This document shows positions 5,694 to 11,249 of a stretch of DNA of 11,249 bases, piece after piece. The DNA is from Spirochaetales bacterium. Its GTDB lineage: Bacteria > Spirochaetota > Spirochaetia > DTKZ01. Made by a program: the position numbers and the translations under genes. The notes beneath the pieces are model-generated. The model had not been told where the DNA came from. It searched no databases and saw only the letters and a list, made by a program, of their open reading frames with translations. Position 1 is the first letter of the stretch, and each line of letters opens with the position of its first letter. The stretch is from contig JAISQU010000031.1 in NCBI GenBank assembly GCA_031274005.1, forward strand, positions 1 through 11,249, given 5' to 3'.

Positions 5694-8502
5694 TTTCCTT
5701 TTCAGCTTCCGTTTCTTTTTCTTTTTCCGGCTGCGTGTCCAGCCGTATGGACACGACTTTAGAAACCCCCTCTTCCATTGTAATACCCAAAAGGGTCTTT
5801 GCGCCAGTCGCGGTTTTTTTATTATGGGTAATGACGACGAACTGCGAGGAAGCGCCGAACTCCATAAGCATAGTGACAAATCTGCCGACATTGCTTTCGT
5901 CAAGGGCGGCGTCAATCTCATCGAGCAGGCAAAAGGGCGAGGGCCGTACCATATAGGTCGCGAACAGCAGGGCCACAGCCGTCATGGAACGCTCCCCGCC
6001 GGAGAGCAGGGCTATGCTTTCAAGGTTTTTCCCCAGCGGCTGGGCGAAAATTTCAATTCCCGACTCAAGCACCTTCTCGGGATCGCTCAGGCGAATATCG
6101 GCCCTGCCGCCCCCGAAGAGCCTGCGGAACATCAGGTGAAAGTTCCTGCGAATTTTATCAAAGGTTGAGAGAAAGAGGTCTGTGGATTCATCGTGAATTT
6201 GTTTTGTTACCTGCTGAAGGTCTTCCCTGCCCTTCTTGAGATCGCCAAGCTGATCGTTCAAAAAATCGTAACGCTCCCTGACTTCGGCAAACTCATCCGG
6301 CGCCATATAATTGACAGGGGCGAGTTTTCTTTCTTCTTCACGCAAGAGAGCGAGTTTGTCGCGCAGGTCCTTCGCGGGAGTCTGTATTTCGTAGATGCGG
6401 GTCTCGAACTCAGTGAGCTCGCGCGAATGCCGTTCAAGAAAGTTATCGTAAATGTTGCGGATTTCCGTGGTGGTTGTATTAAGGTCAATCTGGAGTTTTT
6501 CCACACTTTCCTGGGTTTTGGCCAGATCCTCCATGCGGGATTTGAGTTTCTTTTCCTTTGCCGTAAACTCTTCCTGCTGTTTGGAAATGGATGTTTTCAG
6601 GCCCTCCAGTTCTTTGCGGGCGGCGGCTTCCGCTTCTTCAAGGCCGCGCTGTTTCTCCGCAAGCTGCGTCTTTTGCGCCGCGATTTCTTCTATCCGCTGC
6701 CGCGAACGGAAAATCTCGTCGTCCGTTTCCTTTGCAAGCCTTTGCTGGACTTCCTGTTCTTCCTGCAGCCTGTGTATGGTCTCGCCGGCCGCCGCCGCCT
6801 GGGTCTTCAGCCGCTCCCTGTTTAATCTGAGGTCTTCCAGGGTTTTACGGTATTCATCAATTTTTTGCAAAAGGCCGGAGTTCTCCGTCCGCAGGGCGGC
6901 CATGGCTTCGCGGTTCTCCCGCGTCTTCGCTCGGACGCCGGCAATACGTTCGTCGATTTCGCGCTTGCGGGTGATGATTCCCTGCGGCGCGAGAAACTCG
7001 TCGATAAAAGAGGGCGACTGTTTTTTGTACAATACGAACTTTTCCGCGAACTTCCCCAGTGTCGCGTTCATTTCACGGACGGCCTCAAGGGCGGCCTCCA
7101 GAATTTTTTTAAACTCATCGGGATCCCCCAGGGCAAGGGCGTCTTCCAGAATTTTCTTTTTTCCTTCGAGCTGGATACGCAGTGCCTCAAGAAAGGTATC
7201 AAGTTCGCTTTCAAGGTTGGCTTTTTCGCGCGAAGAATAACCTGACTCCTTCAGGCGCTCGTCAAGCTGTTCGACTATTGTATCGGTAATTCCCCGCAGG
7301 TCCAGGCGGAGGGCCTCATCCTGTTCGTCAAGATGGTGATTTTCCGCCTCAAGGCGCTGAATGCCTTTCTGGTTTTCAAGGATACGCTCGCCAAAGCTCG
7401 TGACCGACTCTTCGAAGCCGCTGATGTTTCCGTCGATTTCGGCTATCGTGGCTTTTGAGTCTTCCAGAGCTTTTTTTCTCTGAGCGGCCTCAAGAAGTAT
7501 ACCTTCGATTTTTTCCCGTATGGATTTTTCCCGCCCCAGATCCGCGGTAATCTTGGCCTCAAACTCGGAGATTCTTTCGGCAAGCATACGGCTCTGGCTT
7601 TCCAGGTTCTGCTTTTCCAGGCCGATGCCGTAAATCCTGTTCTGGTTTTCCGAGAACTTTGATTCCATCGCGTTCACGGAATCCTGGTTTTGTTCAAGCA
7701 GCTCGTTGATTCCGTCTATTTCCTTTCTGATGGCGTCTCTGCGGGCAACTTTTTCGTTTAAGGCGGTTTTCTTTTCCTGTTCTGTTTCCAAAAAAACCTT
7801 GAGGCGCAGAAGCTGAATATCCCGTTCAAGCTCAAAGGATTCTTCTTTTAACTTTCTGAAGCGAAGGGTCTTGTCGCACTGAACTTTCAGGGAATCGTAG
7901 CTGCGCTTGACTTCGGCGATAATCCCCTCGACCTGGCGCATATTCTCTTCGGTTTTTTCCAGCTTGCGTTCGGCTTCCTGGCCTTTCACCCGGAACTTTG
8001 TGATGGCGGCGGCTTCTTCAAAAATCATGCGCCGTTCTTCCGGCCTGTTGGAAAGAATCTGGTCAATCTTGCCCTGCTCCATTATGGAATAGGCCGATTT
8101 CCCTATGCCCGTATCGTAAAAAAGTTCGCGCACTTCCTTGAGGCGTACCGGGGTATTGTTGATGGAATACTCACTTTCGCCGGAGCGGTACAGCCGCCTT
8201 TTGACAACGACTTCGGGCACATCCATGGGGAGCAGCCCCGCGTCATTCGCCAGGGTCAGAGAGACTTCCGCCACATTCAGGGCTTTGCGGGTCTCGGTTC
8301 CGTTAAAAATAACATCTTCCATCTTGTCGGCCCGCAGGCTCTTTGTCGCCTGCTCGCCCAGAACCCACTTAATCGCGTCAACAACATTGCTCTTGCCGCA
8401 GCCGTTGGGCCCAAGAAGAGCGGAAATCCCGTCTGTAAACTCTATCCTGCACCTCTCGGCAAAGGATTTAAACCCAAACAATTCTACATTTTTCAGAAAC
8501 AC
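5686..8502 (-). CDS. smc: SMC chromosome-segregation ATPase, short and without a recognisable hinge
   Basis: The product is 938 aa using GTG at 8502, preceded by AGGAG at 9 nt, giving the standard N-terminus (M)FLKNVELFGFKSFA. SMC dimers fold and segregate the chromosome, normally with ScpA/ScpB, which are not in the window. The N-head has the P-loop GPNGCGKS (31-38) and WVLGEQATKSLRADKMEDVI. The C-head has the signature LLSGGERS (832-839), Walker B FCLLDEIDAALDE (857-869) and the switch His in VITHNK. PVNYMAPDEFAEVRERYDFL is the usual motif at the end of the C-terminal coil. Coils fill about 175-395 and 515-720. Bacterial SMCs are commonly near 1,180 aa with a globular Gly-rich hinge of about 150 aa. 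Here the middle (about 400-510) is helical, lacks the hinge glycines and has no CxxC zinc hook. A longer TTG-start reading crosses a tRNA fragment and is rejected. Confidence 0.95.
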   Translation of the reverse strand: MFLKNVELFGFKSFAERCRIEFTDGISALLGPNGCGKSNVVDAIKWVLGEQATKSLRADKMEDVIFNGTETRKALNVAEVSLTLANDAGLLPMDVPEVVVKRRLYRSGESEYSINNTPVRLKEVRELFYDTGIGKSAYSIMEQGKIDQILSNRPEERRMIFEEAAAITKFRVKGQEAERKLEKTEENMRQVEGIIAEVKRSYDSLKVQCDKTLRFRKLKEESFELERDIQLLRLKVFLETEQEKKTALNEKVARRDAIRKEIDGINELLEQNQDSVNAMESKFSENQNRIYGIGLEKQNLESQSRMLAERISEFEAKITADLGREKSIREKIEGILLEAAQRKKALEDSKATIAEIDGNISGFEESVTSFGERILENQKGIQRLEAENHHLDEQDEALRLDLRGITDTIVEQLDERLKESGYSSREKANLESELDTFLEALRIQLEGKKKILEDALALGDPDEFKKILEAALEAVREMNATLGKFAEKFVLYKKQSPSFIDEFLAPQGIITRKREIDERIAGVRAKTRENREAMAALRTENSGLLQKIDEYRKTLEDLRLNRERLKTQAAAAGETIHRLQEEQEVQQRLAKETDDEIFRSRQRIEEIAAQKTQLAEKQRGLEEAEAAARKELEGLKTSISKQQEEFTAKEKKLKSRMEDLAKTQESVEKLQIDLNTTTTEIRNIYDNFLERHSRELTEFETRIYEIQTPAKDLRDKLALLREEERKLAPVNYMAPDEFAEVRERYDFLNDQLGDLKKGREDLQQVTKQIHDESTDLFLSTFDKIRRNFHLMFRRLFGGGRADIRLSDPEKVLESGIEIFAQPLGKNLESIALLSGGERSMTAVALLFATYMVRPSPFCLLDEIDAALDESNVGRFVTMLMEFGASSQFVVITHNKKTATGAKTLLGITMEEGVSKVVSIRLDTQPEKEKETEAEKENA

Positions 8503-8511
8503 CAGGGGAGG

Positions 8512-8516
8512 CTCCT
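8512..8516 (-). promoter_or_regulatory. Ribosome binding site supporting the GTG start of smc
   Basis: AGGAG on the minus strand stands 9 nt before GTG at 8500-8502. This start gives the N-terminus expected for SMC proteins. The alternative TTG at 8604 would translate the tRNA remnant and adds residues unlike any SMC. Confidence 0.65.
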
Positions 8517-8557
8517 GTCTTTTGAAGAAATTAGATTCAGCATACCACCAATTACTT

Positions 8558-8600
8558 TGGGCGATGACGGGTTTGAACCGCCGACATCCTGCTTGTAAGG
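8558..8600 (-). pseudogene. 3' half of tRNA-Val(TAC): probable integration (att) scar
   Basis: Reading the minus strand, base 8600 matches position 31 of a tRNA and the match runs to the discriminator A at 8558. The parts are the anticodon loop CTTACAA (anticodon TAC, valine), the 3' anticodon strand GCAGG, variable ATGTC, a T-arm GGCGG-TTCAAAC-CCGTC that pairs correctly, the acceptor 3' strand ATCGCCC, then A. No CCA is encoded. Upstream of 8600 the sequence (TTGG before the C) no longer pairs with GCAGG beyond two bases, and no D-arm or 5' acceptor GGGCGAT is seen. It cannot fold as a working tRNA. A break at the anticodon region is the classic crossover site of tyrosine integrases in tRNA genes. 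Confidence 0.8.
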
Positions 8601-8643
8601 CCAAATACGCCTTTTCAGCACAATTTCCCTGCGTTTATATACT

Positions 8644-8671
8644 ATTATATGCCTTCAAAAAACTATATAAA
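8644..8671 (-). promoter_or_regulatory. Candidate promoter of the smc operon
   Basis: On the minus strand TTTATA (8666-8671), a 16-nt spacer and a consensus TATAAT (8644-8649) are present. Transcription would begin near 8637, read through the tRNA-Val fragment and give an smc leader of roughly 135 nt. The surroundings are very AT-rich, so a chance match is possible; the -35 fits only 4 of 6. Confidence 0.5.
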
Positions 8672-8736
8672 TTTATCATATTTCCTACTGTTTTTCAAGG
8701 CTTTTTGCGGCGTTTTTTGTAAATAGATTGTAACTG

Positions 8737-8765
8737 TAGACAGGGCGCGGGAGGGGTGGTATACT
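8737..8765 (+). promoter_or_regulatory. Strong sigma-70-type promoter of the 95-aa/metallopeptidase pair
   Basis: TAGACA (8737-8742, one mismatch to TTGACA), a 17-nt spacer and TATACT (8760-8765) precede the rightward pair. AAGGA at 8773-8777 lies 7 nt before the ATG at 8785. The start site would fall near 8772, right at the ribosome binding site, giving a very short leader. Confidence 0.7.
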
Positions 8766-8784
8766 TTAGCGTAAGGAAGAAAAT

Positions 8785-9072
8785 ATGAAAAACAAAGAGG
8801 CCGCAATAGCGGCAATTCGGACATGCAAGACGAGGGAATCCCTTGATGACATGCTTGAGCGTTTTGAAATCAGGGATGTACGGGAATCTATCGATTGTTT
8901 GAACGAATGCATGTATAGCCCCGAAACATTTTACTCGGCAGAGCCAATTACGCCGGAAGATGAGCTTGAGTTCACAAAGCAAATATTTCTAACCGGAACA
9001 TGGCGGCTAAACAAGTATTATGATCTGATGCGTATTTCTGATAAAGAACCGGCAGGTTTTACTGATGCCTGA
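8785..9072 (+). CDS. Small helical protein paired with an ImmA/IrrE-like peptidase; family not recognised
   Basis: The product is 95 aa. The start is supported by AAGGA 7 nt upstream and a good promoter. It appears soluble, with no signal peptide or membrane span, and is strongly helical in its first half (KEAAIAAIRTCKTRESLDDM, then RDVRESIDCLNECM). The second half is acidic, ending LMRISDKEPAGFTDA. Cysteines at about residues 13, 38 and 42 do not form a clear metal site. No typical helix-turn-helix is evident, so calling it the repressor that an ImmA-type protease cleaves would be a guess. Its stop overlaps the start of the peptidase gene by 8 nt (9065-9072), so the two are likely co-translated. 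The DNA is clearly more AT-rich than smc, which suits acquired DNA. Confidence 0.8.
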   Translation: MKNKEAAIAAIRTCKTRESLDDMLERFEIRDVRESIDCLNECMYSPETFYSAEPITPEDELEFTKQIFLTGTWRLNKYYDLMRISDKEPAGFTDA

Positions 9073-9628
9073 TTTTACCGTTACCGATGATATTCTTTCA
9101 AAAATAGCAAACCAGTTTAAAATTTCCGAGGAAACGGTAAAACTGTTGAGAGATTTTTACATGACAATAGCAACCGCCATGAAACGGCAGTATCTTGCTC
9201 ATGTCATCAGGACTATGGAAGACAGGCTGCGTGAAATTACAGGCAATGCAATGTTCCGCATTATATGCTCACCTGTTGCGGAAAGCGGCAAAAATATCAA
9301 TATGGCAAGCGCCCACTATTACAGGGGGCGCTATTTTGCAATATTTTACCATCCGAGTACAGATGAGAAACAACTACGAATAATGCTTGCGCATGAGCTT
9401 GGGCATTTGTTTCTTATTGAATTTCTTAATTCAAAACAGGAGAACGAGTATACGGAAAAAACCAAGATTGAACCCATATCGACTATTCTTGGCATTTTTA
9501 CTATTTTTGATAAAAACGAGTTCTACCATAATAAAACGGCTCCATTCAAACATAATTCTCCGGAAGCAATCTTGCAGGATTTTAGTCTATTGCGAAACCG
9601 CGCGGATAATAAATTTAATATAAGTTAA
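9065..9628 (+). CDS. HExxH zinc metallopeptidase of the ImmA/IrrE (M78) type
   Basis: The product is 187 aa and soluble. RIMLAHELGHLFLIEF gives the zinc motif H110-E111-L-G-H114. KIEPISTILGIFTIFDK then offers Glu136 as a plausible third ligand, the usual spacing for gluzincin-like M78 proteins (family knowledge). ImmA/IrrE proteases commonly cut a partner DNA-binding repressor to switch on an integrative element or a stress response. The N-terminal 60 residues are helical (ISEETVKLLRDFYMTIATAM). The last 40 residues (FYHNKTAPFKHNSPEAILQD onward) have no motif I know. No Xre-type repressor is adjacent, so the target could be the 95-aa partner or lie elsewhere. Assignment to M78 rather than another HExxH family is moderately sure; the zinc motif itself is clear. 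Confidence 0.8.
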   Translation: MPDFTVTDDILSKIANQFKISEETVKLLRDFYMTIATAMKRQYLAHVIRTMEDRLREITGNAMFRIICSPVAESGKNINMASAHYYRGRYFAIFYHPSTDEKQLRIMLAHELGHLFLIEFLNSKQENEYTEKTKIEPISTILGIFTIFDKNEFYHNKTAPFKHNSPEAILQDFSLLRNRADNKFNIS

Positions 9629-9690
9629 TCCCGCCGGCCGGTGGCCGTTCAGAGCCGCACGCTCTTGTGGGAAAGGCCCCGGGTACACCG

Positions 9691-10095
9691 TTAACCGATT
9701 TTAACATTTAATTCCCGGTCGAAAGCATGGGCGATGCGCTCAAGGGTTTTAATGGTCGGGTTGGATTTTCTGGGGTTTTCCAGCCGCTGGTATGCCTGAT
9801 AAGAAAGGCCCAGCTTTTTGGCAATATCCGTTTGGCTTTGCCCGCCCCGGAGTTCCCGGAGCTGCAAAGCCACGGCAATATGATTTGCCACAGGGATAGG
9901 GAACCCGTCCCGGAAGGCCGGCGCCGGGACGGCATTGCCCCGGGAAATATCAGCCTCAAGGCAGCCGTCCAGCGCTTCTTTGGCCATGGCCAGGGCTTCC
10001 TCTTTGGAAAAACCGCAAGTCTGAATATTGGTCATATCAGGGAAAACCACATCAAAGCGGTCGCCGTCCCGGGTAATCTCGCAGTTATACGTCAT
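9691..10095 (-). CDS. hicB: HicB antitoxin with N-terminal HicB fold and C-terminal Xre-type HTH
   Basis: The product is 134 aa. Residues 1-60 form the HicB partial RNase-H-like fold (MTYNCEITRDGDRFDVVFPD, then GFSKEEALAMAKEALDGCLE) that binds and blocks HicA. Residues about 74-128 are a helix-turn-helix of the Xre/Cro kind (LRGGQSQTDIAKKLGLSYQA, RLENPRKSNPTIKTLERIAH), which should bind the operon promoter for autorepression. The start at 10095 has a perfect AGGAGG. It lies 9 nt after hicA in the toxin-first order normal for hicAB. It acts in the cytoplasm. Confidence 0.92.
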   Translation of the reverse strand: MTYNCEITRDGDRFDVVFPDMTNIQTCGFSKEEALAMAKEALDGCLEADISRGNAVPAPAFRDGFPIPVANHIAVALQLRELRGGQSQTDIAKKLGLSYQAYQRLENPRKSNPTIKTLERIAHAFDRELNVKIG

Positions 10096-10100
10096 ATTCG

Positions 10101-10106
10101 CCTCCT
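10101..10106 (-). promoter_or_regulatory. Strong Shine-Dalgarno of hicB, overlapping the hicA stop codon
   Basis: The minus strand reads AGGAGG, 5 nt before the hicB ATG. Its first two bases belong to the hicA stop codon (TAG, 10105-10107). This is the strongest ribosome binding site in the right part of the window and should favour antitoxin over toxin synthesis. Confidence 0.8.
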
Positions 10107-10284
10107 ATTCGATACCGGCTTCTTTAAGAATCTGTCTGGCTTTGTTTCCCAAATCCTTATTGCCGTGAAAGGGAACCGGAATCGGGCGGCAGCCCTCTTT
10201 CACAAAAATATGGTGGGAGCCATTGATACGGTCAAGCGTCCATCCGTTTTCTTTAAGTTTGCCCACAAGCTGCTTTGCCGTCAT
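10105..10284 (-). CDS. hicA: HicA mRNA-interferase toxin
   Basis: The product is 59 aa from the ATG at 10284 (MTAKQLVGKLKENGW), the usual HicA N-terminus and length. GSHHIF (residues 22-27) carries the active-site His of the dsRBD-like fold, and IPVPFHGNKDLGNKARQILK is the conserved second half. HicA cleaves mRNA and halts growth until bound by HicB. An in-frame ATG six codons upstream (10302) lies inside the promoter and is unlikely to be used. No Shine-Dalgarno precedes 10284. The predicted transcription start falls on or next to the ATG, so translation may be leaderless. Confidence 0.9.
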   Translation of the reverse strand: MTAKQLVGKLKENGWTLDRINGSHHIFVKEGCRPIPVPFHGNKDLGNKARQILKEAGIE

Positions 10285-10290
10285 ACACAG

Positions 10291-10319
10291 AATATACAAC
10301 ATACATATTGTACTGTCAA
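10291..10319 (-). promoter_or_regulatory. Near-consensus promoter of hicAB
   Basis: On the minus strand a perfect TTGACA (10314-10319), a 17-nt spacer and TATATT (10291-10296) are seen. Only 6 nt (CTGTGT) separate the -10 from the hicA ATG, placing +1 at the A of the start codon. Confidence 0.8.
10295..10312 (-). promoter_or_regulatory. Candidate HicB operator inside the hicAB promoter
   Basis: TACAATATGTATGTTGTA holds a perfect inverted repeat (TACAA and TTGTA, 8 nt apart), filling the spacer and touching the -10. HicB's HTH domain makes autorepression here likely. No DNA-binding evidence exists beyond position and symmetry. Confidence 0.55.
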
Positions 10320-10347
10320 GCAGTTTTCATCATGTCCCCCTCCGCCC

Positions 10348-10368
10348 GGCGGCCTCCCCCCGGCCGCC
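10348..10368. repeat. GC-rich hairpin in a GC-rich intergenic patch
   Basis: GGCGGCC/GGCCGCC is a perfect 7-bp stem with a TCCCCCC loop. It sits in a GC-rich stretch (about 10334-10420) between AT-rich flanks, downstream of the leftward secreted-protein gene and upstream of hicA. It may stop readthrough into hicA, but no T-run follows; a REP-like element is equally possible. Confidence 0.5.
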
Positions 10369-10424
10369 TTACCCCGGAGAGGCCTTGCGGAAGGAGGCGA
10401 CGCTTGAGGAATATCCGGGAATCG

Positions 10425-10910
10425 TTATTGCGCTCTGACCATTATTCCAATCATGTTTTGAAATACCGCATCGTTTTTAGTTGCCCCTTTGACTTCGCCA
10501 TGCTGAATAGCCTCTGGAGAAATAGCAAATGAATACCACAAGCGATTGCCTGAAAGTTTGGCAACGAAAATAGTCAGAACAATTTCCTTTGGGGCTGAAA
10601 TCCGCAATGCTATTACCGAAGTTGTTCCCGAATCGGATTCAAATATTGAACAGTTAAAAGTCTTGTAAATTTCGTCTTTGCCGTACAGCATCTCTATAGT
10701 TCCGGTTCTTATTGTCATTGTATGCGGGTTGTTGTCCTCATAGCTGCCAAACTCTATTGATTTTAATATTGAGACGCCCATCGGGACTAAAGGGGCAGAT
10801 CCTTCGTGAACCGCTTGTGAAAATATATTGTTAAAAACCCATTTTCCCTCAAACGCAAATACACTGATGGCGGATAATAAAAATATAAACAGGAATATTG
10901 TTTTCTTCAT
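10425..10910 (-). CDS. Small secreted protein of unknown function
   Basis: The product is 161 aa. A classic signal peptide (MKKTIFLFIFLLSAISVFA) probably ends before FEGKW; there is no lipobox Cys. The mature part looks like a small beta-rich domain (HTMTIRTGTIEMLYG, SVIALRISAPKEIVLTIFVA, NRLWYSFAISPEAI) with a single Cys, which suggests a periplasmic or exported monomeric barrel or sandwich, loosely lipocalin-like; I do not recognise the family. Its ATG overlaps the stop of the upstream gene as ATGA (10907-10910), so the two are coupled. The DNA is AT-rich, unlike the smc operon. Confidence 0.8.
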   Translation of the reverse strand: MKKTIFLFIFLLSAISVFAFEGKWVFNNIFSQAVHEGSAPLVPMGVSILKSIEFGSYEDNNPHTMTIRTGTIEMLYGKDEIYKTFNCSIFESDSGTTSVIALRISAPKEIVLTIFVAKLSGNRLWYSFAISPEAIQHGEVKGATKNDAVFQNMIGIMVRAQ

Positions 10911-11249
10911 AGTCTTTGATCATAGGGATGACTACCCTTTTCACCATAGTTCCTTTCCACGCTGATAATACTGCAATAAACATTTAACTGATTCTTATTC
11001 GTAATGCTCGTTCTGTCTACCATAACCACAATATCTAATTTATCATTTTTTTTAACGTTCTGTATTATTTGTTTATTATCATAAAAATATGGCTCTTCAA
11101 TAACATGTATGAAAAGGATTTTGTAAGAATATATGCGTATTTCGGCTGACTTGAACAATAAATACGGAATTAGTGGAACACTAAAACGGAAACATTTGAA
11201 CGCCATGCCGGGGGGAAGAGAAAAGTCCGTACCAGTAAAAATGTACCGG
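10907..11249 (-). CDS. Unknown protein upstream of the secreted protein, probably 5' partial
   Basis: The frame ends at TGA (10907-10909). The first ATG is at 11206, giving 99 aa, but no Shine-Dalgarno precedes it. The frame also stays open to the window edge, reading FTGTDFSLPPGMAFK across that point, so the true start may lie outside. The visible part has hydrophobic, beta-like stretches (IRIYSYKILFIHVIEEPYFY, KLDIVVMVDRTSI, QLNVYCSIISVE). No motif or family is recognised. The ATGA overlap with the secreted-protein gene suggests a two-gene unit. Confidence 0.6.
   Translation of the reverse strand, partial: RYIFTGTDFSLPPGMAFKCFRFSVPLIPYLLFKSAEIRIYSYKILFIHVIEEPYFYDNKQIIQNVKKNDKLDIVVMVDRTSITNKNQLNVYCSIISVERNYGEKGSHPYDQRL

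Larger units (their letters stand above)
8601..11249. mobile_element. Putative integrated element or genomic island, right end outside the window
   Basis: The left limit is set by the tRNA-Val 3' fragment at 8558-8600. In tRNA-borne integrations the full tRNA is rebuilt at one end and a 3' fragment marks the other; with the fragment on the minus strand, the element lies to its right. The content agrees: an M78-type peptidase pair, a hicAB module and genes of unknown function, with shifting base composition. No integrase or second att site lies within the window, so the extent is inferred. Confidence 0.45.

Noticed and set aside
5686..8604. Longer smc reading frame from TTG at 8604
   Set aside because: The extra 34 residues are the translation of the tRNA remnant. 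GTG at 8502 has an AGGAG and gives the standard SMC N-terminus.
8558..8640. A functional tRNA gene on the minus strand
   Set aside because: Only the 3' half is present. The 5' acceptor strand, D-arm and 5' anticodon strand are absent; upstream pairing with the acceptor strand is partial and there is no AGCTCAG-like D-arm.
9629..9690. Bidirectional terminator between the convergent peptidase and hicB genes
   Set aside because: An AGAGC/GCTCT stem with a 5-nt loop (9651-9665) and a CCGGCCGG palindrome are present, but no T-run on either side; a plain GC-rich spacer explains it.
11207..11249. GGTAC-type repeats at the right edge as an att site or insertion end
   Set aside because: Only two short imperfect copies about 10 nt apart, and the sequence is also an open coding frame; too little sequence to judge.

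Overview
The window suggests a spirochaete of the Treponema type with moderate GC, probably host- or gut-associated. The signs are a BspA-type leucine-rich-repeat surface protein tail with a treponemal-looking end, a proline/alanine-rich lipoprotein, and an smc-led run of membrane and envelope genes. This placement is an inference from protein character; no marker gene fixes the genus.

Left edge (1-642). The 3' end of a rightward LRR protein is followed by a cluster of three back-to-back hairpins. A frameshifted gene remnant lies on the minus strand and reads into those hairpins.

Backbone operon (643-8502, all minus strand). In transcription order it holds smc (GTG start), a 114-aa single-membrane-span protein, a Pro/Ala-rich lipoprotein (TTG start), a polytopic membrane protein with a degenerate M28-peptidase-like N-domain, and dinB (DNA polymerase IV). 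Two junctions overlap by 8 nt, one gap is 28 nt and one is 84 nt, so the five genes are probably co-transcribed. The SMC protein is short (938 aa). It keeps textbook ATPase heads, but I see no canonical hinge in the middle of its coiled coil.

Junction (8503-8784). The leader of smc contains the exact 3' half of a tRNA-Val(TAC), from the anticodon loop to the discriminator base, with no 5' half. This is what an integrase attachment site inside a tRNA gene leaves behind. Its orientation puts the integrated element to the right.

Accessory region (about 8601-11249, running off the window). It starts with a rightward pair under a near-consensus promoter: a 95-aa protein of unknown function overlapping by 8 nt an HExxH metallopeptidase of the ImmA/IrrE (M78) kind. 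Next comes a leftward hicA-hicB toxin-antitoxin operon whose promoter places the transcription start on the hicA ATG, and whose spacer holds an inverted repeat that HicB could bind. Last is a leftward pair, a protein of unknown function open to the window edge and a small secreted protein, joined by an ATGA overlap. Base composition swings from AT-rich to GC-rich and back, so the region looks like a mosaic. No integrase, transposase or CRISPR array is visible in the window.
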